DNA of 64,000 bases from Streptomyces sp. ML-6 (GTDB lineage: Bacteria; Actinomycetota; Actinomycetes; Streptomycetales; Streptomycetaceae): NCBI RefSeq assembly GCF_030116705.1, contig NZ_JAOTIK010000001.1, forward strand, positions 4,554,501 to 4,618,500, in the 5' to 3' direction. Positions within the stretch are counted from its first letter, which is position 1, and the number at the start of each line of letters is the position of its first letter. The notes under the pieces are model-generated. The model did not search any database and had not been told where the DNA came from. It saw only the letters and a program-made list of their open reading frames with translations. The position numbers were made by a program, and so were the translations under genes. Of the stretch, positions 17,919 through 24,134 are shown in pieces.

Positions 17919-18461
17919 ATGATGCGGCAGCACATCAAGCTTTCCGCGGTACTGGTCGTGGTGGTACTCGCCCTCACCGGTTTCTCCACCTCCTCCTCCG
18001 GCGGTCGCAGCGGCAAGAGCAAGGGATCGAGCAGCAGCGGCGGGGGCTGCTCCAACTCCAAGAAGAGCAACGGCAGCAGCAGCGACTACGACAACGACGA
18101 CTACGTCTACGACGACTCGTCGAGCTCCTCTTCCTCCTCCGGCGGCACCGACTACGTCACCCCCACCCCCACCGCCTCGGACGAGCCCCAGGCTTACGTC
18201 CTCCGCTGCGCCCAGCCCCGCAAGGGCAAGCGCAAGGCCGTCACCACCTCCACCGTCCGGCTCACGGCCAACGCCACCGGCTCGCACACCTACGAGGTCG
18301 ACGTCACCTTCCTCGACGCGCGGGGCGACACCGTCGACACCGGTGAGGCGAGCGTGACCGCCGAGGGCGGCGAGACCGAGACCGTCAGCGTGCGGATGGA
18401 CAACCCGCGCAAGGTCTCCCGGGTGAAGAAGTGCCGGGTCGAGGCCGAGCTGAGCTACTGA
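17919..18461 (+). CDS. Secreted Ser/Gly-rich protein, unknown function
   Basis: This 180-residue protein starts with a signal peptide (MMRQHIKLSAVLVVVVLALTG). A low-complexity, Ser/Gly/Asp/Tyr-rich linker follows over about residues 24-80, including runs of eight serines. A small folded domain (AYVLRCAQPRKGKRK, TYEVDVTFLDARGD, VSVRMDNPRK) with two cysteines ends the protein. That C-terminal part resembles a FxLYD/beta-sandwich-like domain, but I cannot name it. An AAGGGGGG ribosome site precedes the double ATG. Export is likely; anchoring is not evident because the signal peptide lacks a lipobox cysteine. Confidence 0.75.
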   Translation: MMRQHIKLSAVLVVVVLALTGFSTSSSGGRSGKSKGSSSSGGGCSNSKKSNGSSSDYDNDDYVYDDSSSSSSSSGGTDYVTPTPTASDEPQAYVLRCAQPRKGKRKAVTTSTVRLTANATGSHTYEVDVTFLDARGDTVDTGEASVTAEGGETETVSVRMDNPRKVSRVKKCRVEAELSY

Positions 18462-18521
18462 CCCCACCGGGCCGGGAACCCGCCTCCCGACTTCATCGAG
18501 CCGGGAGCCGGTCCCCCGGCC

Positions 18522-19322
18522 TCACCGGGTCCGGAACCCGCCCCGGCCCCCGCCCTTACCTCCGTTACCTCCGTCCCGGCCCCGGAACAGCTCGGCCTGC
18601 TGCTCCGGCGGCAGGTTCCCCAGCGCGATCAGGTGCGGGGCGTGGGCCATGGCCTGCGCCCTGGCCGCCTCCTTCGCGGACCACACCGCCCGTACCGTCC
18701 CCTGCACCGCCGCCGTCGGGTACGAGGCGATGACCTCCGCCGCCCGCAGCGCCGCCGCCACCGCACCCCCGGCCTCCGTCACCTCGCTGACCAGCCCGGT
18801 CTCGTACGCGCGGCGGGCCGAGACCCGTTCGGCCGTCCCCATCAGGGACATCCGGGCCACCTCGCCGAACGGCATCCGCTGCGCCATGGAGATCGCCTCG
18901 TACGCGCTGACCATGCCGTACGTCGTGTGCGGGTCGAAGAACGTCGCCCCCTCGGCCGCGATCACGAACTCCGCCTCGCCCAGCAGATAGAACGCCCCGC
19001 CGCAGGCCATTCCCTCGACGGCCGCGATCACCGGCTTCCACAGGTCGTTCGCCTTCGGCCCGATCGCGATCAGCGGGTCGTCGATCGCGTACGGGGACGA
19101 GGGCTGCGGCACGTCCACCCCCCGGTCGATCCCGGTGCAGAAGGCCCGGCCGCCCGCCCCCGTGACCACGACCGCCCGCACCCCGTCGTCGAAGCGGAAC
19201 GCCCGCCAGGCGGCGGCCAGTTCGTCCGCCATGGCCAGGTCGATCGCGTTCAGCCGGTCGGGCCGGTCGAGGGTGACGAGCGCGACCCCGGTCCCCCCGT
19301 CCCGCTCCGTGCGCAGCGCCAC
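18522..19322 (-). CDS. Enoyl-CoA hydratase/isomerase family protein
   Basis: This 266-residue crotonase-fold protein has the N-terminal VTLDRPDRLNAIDLAM, the oxyanion-hole segment RAFCTGIDRG and GMACGGAFYLLGEAEFVIAA. The usual catalytic Glu in a GLPE-type motif is not seen; the equivalent stretch reads TTYGMVSAYEA. The reaction may therefore differ from plain hydration. A Gly-rich tail ends the protein. The GTG at 19322 lies 6 bp after the OB-fold gene's stop. It is the last gene of the thiolase / OB-fold / hydratase operon that starts at 20944. Confidence 0.85.
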   Translation of the reverse strand: MALRTERDGGTGVALVTLDRPDRLNAIDLAMADELAAAWRAFRFDDGVRAVVVTGAGGRAFCTGIDRGVDVPQPSSPYAIDDPLIAIGPKANDLWKPVIAAVEGMACGGAFYLLGEAEFVIAAEGATFFDPHTTYGMVSAYEAISMAQRMPFGEVARMSLMGTAERVSARRAYETGLVSEVTEAGGAVAAALRAAEVIASYPTAAVQGTVRAVWSAKEAARAQAMAHAPHLIALGNLPPEQQAELFRGRDGGNGGKGGGRGGFRTR

Positions 19323-19328
19323 CGTCGC

Positions 19329-19769
19329 TCACCTCTCCAGCAGCCAGCGCACCAGCGTCACCCCGGACCCGGCCGGGCAGAACACCGCCCGCACCGGCGC
19401 GCCGATCCGCAGCCGCGCCGGATCGACCGAGTCCAGCGGGGCGTCCGGCCCGCTCACCACGTTCCCGACCAGCCGGATGCCCGGCACGTCGGCCAGTTCG
19501 ACCACCACGGCGTTGTACGGGGCCTGTTCGGCGTACGCCGGCAGCAGCGGCGGGTGCGGCAGCACGTACGACCAGATGCGCCCGCGCCCGCTCGTCGGCC
19601 GCCACTCGCTGTCGAAGGACCGGCAGTGCGGGCAGCACGGCCGCGGCGGGAAGCGGAGCCGCCCGCACCCCTCGGCCGCGCACGCCTGCACCCGCAGTTC
19701 GCCCCGGGCCGCGTACTCCCAGAACGGCGCGCCGTCCTCGTCCACCACGGGCAGCAGCATTCCATCCAT
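19329..19769 (-). CDS. Zn-ribbon OB-fold protein (DUF35), thiolase partner
   Basis: This 146-residue protein carries a zinc ribbon (CAAEGC ... CCPHC, residues about 30-50) and an OB-fold (IWSYVLPHPPLLPAY, YNAVVVELADVPGIRLVGNV). It directly follows the Ltp-type thiolase with a 5-bp gap, the same arrangement as Ltp2 / DUF35 retro-aldolase pairs of steroid side-chain degradation. GAGGAG before ATG 19769 supports the start. It is the second DUF35 protein in the window and is diverged from the one at 3986. Confidence 0.83.
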   Translation of the reverse strand: MDGMLLPVVDEDGAPFWEYAARGELRVQACAAEGCGRLRFPPRPCCPHCRSFDSEWRPTSGRGRIWSYVLPHPPLLPAYAEQAPYNAVVVELADVPGIRLVGNVVSGPDAPLDSVDPARLRIGAPVRAVFCPAGSGVTLVRWLLER

Positions 19770-19774
19770 TCCGG

Positions 19775-20944
19775 TCAACTCCTCAGCAGTACGGCGGACG
19801 TGGGCACGCCCTCGCCCGCGGTGACCAGGCACGTGGCGGCGTCCGGGACCTGGGCGGTGGAGACGCCGCGCAACTGCTTCACGCCCTCGGTGATCAGGTT
19901 GAAGCCGTGCACGTACGCCTCGCTGAGCCCGCCGCCCCCGGTGTTGATCGGCAGCCGGCCGCCGCTCTCCAGCGCCCCGCCCTCGGTGAACGCGGCACCC
20001 TCGCCGCGCCCGCAGAAGCCGTAGCCCTCCAGGGAGAGCGGGATGAGCGGGGTGAACGCGTCGTAGATCTGCGCCACATCGACGTCGTCCGGGCCGAAGT
20101 CGGCCTGCTTCCACAGCTGCCGGGCGGCCGTCCAGGCGGGACCGGAGAGCGGATCGTCGTTCCAGTAGTTGACCATCCCGTGGTGCTGGGCGGGCAGGCC
20201 CTGGGCGACGGAGTGGATGTAGACGGGTCTGTGCCGGCAGTCGCGGGCCCGCTCAGCCGACACGACGACACAGGCCAGCGCCCCGTCCGTCTCCAGGCAG
20301 TTGTCGAAGAGGCAGAGCGGCTCGCTGATCCAGCGCGAGGTCATATACATGTCGCGGGTCAGCGGCCGTTCGTACATCATCGCGTCCGGGTTCTGGTTGG
20401 CGCGGTTGCGGCAGGCGAGGGCGACGTTGAAGAGATGGTCGCGGGTCGCCCCGTACTCGTGCATGTACCGCCGGGCCAGCATCCCGATCTCGTCGGCCGG
20501 CCGCAGCAGTCCGTACGGGCGGGTCCACTGGCCGGGGGTGGGCAGCTGCGCCGCGGTGTTCTTCCAGGGCCGGGGGCCCGAACCCCGCTTCCGCGACCGC
20601 CAGGCGACGCCGACGCCCGCCTGCCCGGTCGCCACGGCGGCGGCGAGGTGCGCGACCGTCGCGCAGGAGCCGCCGCCGCCGTACCCCACCTTGCTGAAGA
20701 AGGTGACATCGCCCGCCCCGATGGACTTGGCGATCTCGACCTCGTCGGTCTCCTCCATGGTGTACGAGGCGAACGCGTCCACCTCCGACGCGGCGATGCC
20801 CGCGTCGTCGAGCGCCGCGACGATGGCCCGGCAGGCCAGGGTCTTCTCGGATTCGGGGAGTCGTTTCGCGAAGGCCGTCTGTCCTATGCCGGCTATCGCC
20901 GTCGCGTCCTTGAGCGCCGTCACCGCCACCTCCCAGGCAGTCAT
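19775..20944 (-). CDS. Ltp-type thiolase / lipid-transfer protein
   Basis: This 389-residue thiolase-superfamily protein begins its core with TAIAGIGQTAFAKR and shows SKVGYGGGGSCATVAHLA, DNCLETDGALACVVVSAERA, YDAFTPLIPLSLEGYGFCG and NTGGGGLSEAYVHGFNLI. The Ltp2 subgroup lacks the usual pair of thiolase cysteines and acts as an aldolase. Here the SEAYVHG segment replaces a typical catalytic Cys loop. First gene of the operon with DUF35 and hydratase. It shares the divergent promoter at 20945-21014, with its operator, with the acyl-CoA ligase. Confidence 0.83.
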   Translation of the reverse strand: MTAWEVAVTALKDATAIAGIGQTAFAKRLPESEKTLACRAIVAALDDAGIAASEVDAFASYTMEETDEVEIAKSIGAGDVTFFSKVGYGGGGSCATVAHLAAAVATGQAGVGVAWRSRKRGSGPRPWKNTAAQLPTPGQWTRPYGLLRPADEIGMLARRYMHEYGATRDHLFNVALACRNRANQNPDAMMYERPLTRDMYMTSRWISEPLCLFDNCLETDGALACVVVSAERARDCRHRPVYIHSVAQGLPAQHHGMVNYWNDDPLSGPAWTAARQLWKQADFGPDDVDVAQIYDAFTPLIPLSLEGYGFCGRGEGAAFTEGGALESGGRLPINTGGGGLSEAYVHGFNLITEGVKQLRGVSTAQVPDAATCLVTAGEGVPTSAVLLRS

Positions 20945-20974
20945 GACTGCTGACAGCGGCTGAGGCTACAGCTA

Positions 20975-20993
20975 ATCTGACGGATAGTCAGCT
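20975..20993 (+). promoter_or_regulatory. 19-bp palindromic operator, copy 3 of 4
   Basis: ATCTGACGGATAGTCAGCT keeps the left arm ATCTGACG fully and 6 of 8 bases of the right arm CGTCAGAT. It lies in the 70-bp divergent gap, 30 bp from the thiolase start and 21 bp from the acyl-CoA ligase start, so one site could control both. Confidence 0.65.
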
Positions 20994-21014
20994 ATTGCGT
21001 CAGGAGGGCGAGCG

Positions 21015-22577
21015 ATGCGCGGCGACGAGGAGTGGGGCAGCATCCCGGGGCTGGTACGGGCGGCGGCGCGGCGGTACGGGGACCGGGAGGCGGTCGTCGA
21101 GGGCCGGACCCGGATCTCGTACGCCGAACTCGGCGAACGTGTCGAGCGGGCCGCCGCCGCGTGCCTGGCCTCGGGCGTGGCGCCGGGGGACCGGGTCGCG
21201 ATCTGGGCCCCGAACGGCCTGGACTGGATCGTCTCCGCACTCGGCGCCGTCACGGCGGGCGCGGTCCTCGTCCCCCTCAACACCCGCTTCAAGGGCACGG
21301 AGGCGGCGTACGTCCTGCAACGCAGCCGGGCGAGGCTCCTGTTCGTGACGGGCACCTTCCTCGGCACCTCCTACGTGGCGTCCCTGCGCCGGGCCGGGGT
21401 GCCGCTCCCGCACCTGGAACGGGTGGTGGTGCTCGCCGACTCCGCCCCCGACGACTACGTCACCTGGAAGGACTTCCTGGCGGCGGGGAAGGAGGTGTCC
21501 GGGGCCGAGGCGCGCGCCCGGGCCGACGCGATCGCCCCCTCGGACCCCTCCGACATCATCTACACCTCGGGCACCACGGGCCGGCCCAAGGGTGCGGTGA
21601 TCACCCACGCCCAGACCCTGCGCTGCTACGCGATCTGGAGCGAACTGGCCGGTCTGCGCGAGGGCGACCGCTATCTGATCGTGAACCCCTTCTTCCACAC
21701 CTTCGGCTACAAGGCGGGCGTCATCGCGTGCCTGATGCGGGGCGCGACGATGGTCCCGCAACCGGTGTTCGACGTGGACACCGCCCTGGCCAACATCGCC
21801 GCCGAACGCATCTCGGTCCTGCCGGGCCCGCCCACCCTCCACCAGTCCCTCCTGGACCATCCGGCGCGCTCCGCCCACGACCTCTCCGCCCTGCGCCTGG
21901 TCGTGACGGGCGCGGCGGCGGTCCCCCTGAAACTGGTGGAACGCCTGCGCACGGAGCTGGGCATCGCGACGGTCCTCACCGCGTACGGCCTCTCCGAGGC
22001 GAGCGGCATCGTCACGATGTGCCGCCGCGGCGACCCGGCGGAGACCGTCGCCACCACCTCGGGCCGGGCGATCCCGGGCACGGAGGTCCGCGTCCTGGCC
22101 GACCCCGGCGAGCCCGGCGAGATCCTGGTCCGCGGCTTCAACGTGATGGCGGGCTACTTCGAGGACCCCGGCACCACGGCCGCCGCGATCACCCCGGACG
22201 GCTGGCTCCGCACCGGCGACGTGGGCGTCCTCGACGGGGCGGGCAACCTCCGGATCACCGACCGGATCAAGGACATGTTCATCGTCGGCGGCTTCAACGC
22301 GTACCCGGCCGAGATAGAACAGCTTCTCGGCCTGCACCCGGACGTGGCCGACGTGGCGGTGATCGGCGTCCCGGACCCCCGGCTCGGCGAGGTCGGCAAG
22401 GCGTACGTGGTCCGCAGACCGGGCGCGACGACGACCGCCGACGACCTGATCGCCTGGTCGAGACGCGAGATGGCGAACTACAAGGTCCCCCGCACGGTCG
22501 AGTTCGTGCCCGGACTCCCGCGCAACGCGAGCGGCAAGGTGCTGAAGGGGGAATTGCGGGGGCGGACGGGCGGCTGA
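21015..22577 (+). CDS. Fatty-acid/steroid acyl-CoA ligase (FadD3-like)
   Basis: This 520-residue adenylate-forming enzyme joins a carboxylate to CoA through an acyl-AMP. The AMP-binding loop YTSGTTGRPKGAVITH, GLSEASG, GWLRTGDVG, the RIKDMFIVGGFNAYP hinge and the C-terminal catalytic lysine context NASGKVLKGEL are all present. This layout and the length fit the FadD3 family, which activates steroid CD-ring acids in mycobacteria. An AGGAGG site precedes ATG 21015. It probably feeds the thiolase and dehydrogenase genes of the same operator group. The substrate is unknown. Confidence 0.88.
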   Translation: MRGDEEWGSIPGLVRAAARRYGDREAVVEGRTRISYAELGERVERAAAACLASGVAPGDRVAIWAPNGLDWIVSALGAVTAGAVLVPLNTRFKGTEAAYVLQRSRARLLFVTGTFLGTSYVASLRRAGVPLPHLERVVVLADSAPDDYVTWKDFLAAGKEVSGAEARARADAIAPSDPSDIIYTSGTTGRPKGAVITHAQTLRCYAIWSELAGLREGDRYLIVNPFFHTFGYKAGVIACLMRGATMVPQPVFDVDTALANIAAERISVLPGPPTLHQSLLDHPARSAHDLSALRLVVTGAAAVPLKLVERLRTELGIATVLTAYGLSEASGIVTMCRRGDPAETVATTSGRAIPGTEVRVLADPGEPGEILVRGFNVMAGYFEDPGTTAAAITPDGWLRTGDVGVLDGAGNLRITDRIKDMFIVGGFNAYPAEIEQLLGLHPDVADVAVIGVPDPRLGEVGKAYVVRRPGATTTADDLIAWSRREMANYKVPRTVEFVPGLPRNASGKVLKGELRGRTGG

Positions 22578-22584
22578 CAGGGCG

Positions 22585-22623
22585 TTCACACCATGAGGTC
22601 ATGTGCTCACCTCATGGAGTGAA
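22585..22623. terminator. Long inverted repeat after the acyl-CoA ligase gene
   Basis: The arms TTCACACCATGAGGT and ACCTCATGGAGTGAA are 15 bp with one mismatch around a 9-base loop. It may end ligase transcription. Being 43 bp before the antitoxin gene, it could instead be the operator of that module. Confidence 0.55.
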
Positions 22624-22665
22624 CGGGGTCGTCGGCCGGATCCGCCCGAGAGTATGGTGACCTGT

Positions 22666-22941
22666 ATGGCAACCAAGAAGTACACGGTCACGCTGCCGGA
22701 GGAGCTCGCGGAGGAGATCCGCAGCGAGGTGGGCCCGGGGGCCTTCAGCGCGTACGTCACCCGTGCCATAGAGCGCCAGCGCGAGCACGACCGGCTGGGG
22801 GAGCTGGTGGCGTGGATGCAGGAGAAGGGCGGGCCGCCCACGGAGGAGGAACAGGCGGCTGCCGCGGCGGAGATGCGTGACATCGAGCGGTGGTTCGAGG
22901 AACGGCAGCCGGACGCACAGGACGGAGCGGCGGCCGCGTGA
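22666..22941 (+). CDS. Antitoxin of a PIN-toxin module
   Basis: This 91-residue protein begins MATKKYTVTLPEELAEEI, a ribbon-helix-helix type DNA-binding N-terminus, and continues with SAYVTRAIERQREHDRLGELV. A Glu-rich acidic tail follows that would bind the toxin. Its stop overlaps the toxin GTG by 4 bp (GTGA). A second in-frame ATG at 22654 would add four residues. It probably represses its own promoter. Confidence 0.82.
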   Translation: MATKKYTVTLPEELAEEIRSEVGPGAFSAYVTRAIERQREHDRLGELVAWMQEKGGPPTEEEQAAAAAEMRDIERWFEERQPDAQDGAAAA

Positions 22942-23336
22942 CAGCAGATCTCTGTTTCGTGCTGGACAGTGAGGCCCTGTCGAGGGCGGTACGCCGTGAG
23001 CGTGCCATGACGGCCATGCTCACCAAGGCCCACCAGGTGGGTGCCAGGGTCCTGACCAGCTCCATGACGCTCATCGAGGCGTATCACGACAGGATCCGGC
23101 GCGCGGAGTGGAACTGGGCGATGTCCCGGATCGTCGTCGAACCCGTGACCAAGGAGGTCGCGGACGAGGCGATCGGCCTGCTGGCGGACACCGGCCTGCA
23201 CGGTCACAAGTACGCCATCGACGCGGCCCTCGCGGTGATCGCGGGGCGGCAGCGGGGCCGGGTGGTCGTCCTCACCTCGGACGAGGACGACATGGGGAAG
23301 CTGTGCGACCCGAAGGTGCTGGTCCAGGGGCTGTAG
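22938..23336 (+). CDS. PIN domain toxin
   Basis: This 132-residue putative RNase has CFVLDSEALSRAV (first acidic site), TSSMTLIEAYHD (second) and KYAIDAALAVIA followed by VVVLTSDEDDMGKL (third and fourth). The metal site is therefore complete. GTG start, translationally coupled to the antitoxin. It is followed by a strong terminator, so the module is a self-contained unit. Confidence 0.82.
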   Translation: MTADLCFVLDSEALSRAVRRERAMTAMLTKAHQVGARVLTSSMTLIEAYHDRIRRAEWNWAMSRIVVEPVTKEVADEAIGLLADTGLHGHKYAIDAALAVIAGRQRGRVVVLTSDEDDMGKLCDPKVLVQGL

Positions 23337-23349
23337 GGGCGGACACGAA

Positions 23350-23383
23350 GAAGGGGCACGAGCCGACCGGCTCGTGCCCCTTC
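23350..23383. terminator. Strong terminator hairpin
   Basis: A 15-bp perfect stem (GAAGGGGCACGAGCC / GGCTCGTGCCCCTTC) with a GACC loop separates the toxin gene from the convergent small secreted peptide. Confidence 0.85.
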
Positions 23384-23401
23384 GCTGTTGTGCGGTGCGG
23401 C

Positions 23402-23560
23402 TCAGCCGGCGTGGTTCTCGTCCTGCGGGGTTACCACGGTGTCCTGGGTGGTGACCGGGGTGTCTCCGGCGTGGTTCTCGGCCAGGGCCGGGGTGGCCGC
23501 GCCGAGGCCGAGGGCCACGGCGAACGCGGCGGCGACAAGGGTCTTCTTCGTGCGGGTCAT
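23402..23560 (-). CDS. Small secreted peptide with two ENHAG motifs
   Basis: This 52-residue frame is too short for ordinary size cut-offs but looks real. AGGAG lies 7 bp before the ATG. The N-terminus MTRTKKTLVAAAFAVALGLG ends at ATPALA, a clean Sec signal peptide. The predicted mature peptide of about 25 residues begins with ENHAG and ends with ENHAG, joined by a DTPVTTQDTVVTPQD linker. No cysteine is present. I do not recognise a family. It lies downstream of the DSHMTGG repeat peptide on the same strand. Confidence 0.7.
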   Translation of the reverse strand: MTRTKKTLVAAAFAVALGLGAATPALAENHAGDTPVTTQDTVVTPQDENHAG

Positions 23561-23754
23561 TCCAACTCCTGTGATGGGAGCAAGCTTCTGGACGTGAAGT
23601 GACGTTAGTGACAGGGGGGGCGATCTCGGAACCCCTCTGGCGAGAAGCGATCAATTGTTGGCGCGATTACCTGACTGCAGGTGTGTAGACATGCGGCGGC
23701 CGCGACGGCTCCCCCTCCGCGCCGCCGCGGCCGCCTTCCCCGTCACATGAAGAA

Positions 23755-23940
23755 CTAGCGGGGATCGGCCCCGGTCATGTGGCTGTCCATGGGCTTGATC
23801 TCCGGCTCGCCACCGGTCATGTGGCTGTCCATGGGCTTGATCTCCGGCTCACCACCGGTCATGTGACTGTCGGTGGGCTTGACGTCCCCCGTCTTGCCCG
23901 ATGCCTGGTTCGGCACCTGGATCTTCTTGTCGTCGCTCAT
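23755..23940 (-). CDS. Short repeat peptide (DSHMTGG repeats)
   Basis: This 61-residue protein has no signal peptide and three copies of a unit of about 14 residues containing DSHMTGG and EPEIKP. It starts MSDDKKIQVPNQASGKTGDV. The first repeat is slightly diverged (PTDSHMTGG) and the last ends in TGADPR. Similar short streptomycete proteins are often left as sigma-like or hypothetical; no function is known. Repeats of this kind also occur in ribosomal peptide precursors, but no modifying enzyme is visible nearby. Confidence 0.7.
   Translation of the reverse strand: MSDDKKIQVPNQASGKTGDVKPTDSHMTGGEPEIKPMDSHMTGGEPEIKPMDSHMTGADPR
23771..23880 (-). repeat. 42-bp tandem DNA repeat inside the repeat peptide gene
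   Basis: Two full copies (23771-23812 and 23813-23854) and a diverged partial copy (23855-23880) encode the DSHMTGG units. Copies one and two are almost identical at the DNA level, which suggests recent duplication and possible copy-number variation between strains. Confidence 0.8.
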
Positions 23941-23979
23941 GTCGTGAACTCCATTACTCGGTACATGGATAGGCGGCCA

Positions 23980-24019
23980 AGCCCGTCCGGCTGTTCCCCC
24001 GTTGACTGCCGGACGGGCT
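23980..24019. terminator. Terminator hairpin after the SARP gene
   Basis: AGCCCGTCCGGC and GCCGGACGGGCT form a 12-bp perfect stem with a 16-base loop. It lies downstream of the SARP regulator and upstream of the repeat peptide gene, both on the minus strand. Confidence 0.6.
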
Positions 24020-24134
24020 GTTCAGAGCCGTTCACCTTAGTGCGCGGTCCCCCTGCCGACCCGCCTGCCCCCCGACACGACGAGTCGACAGGTAAGAGAG
24101 TGCCGTGGAGCGATAAACGAATGATGAACGCCTG

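Noticed and set aside
17919..18461. Lipoprotein
   Set aside because: The signal peptide is clear but no cysteine follows it at the lipobox position.
23755..23940. CRISPR array
   Set aside because: The 42-bp units are contiguous, in frame and coding, without spacers.
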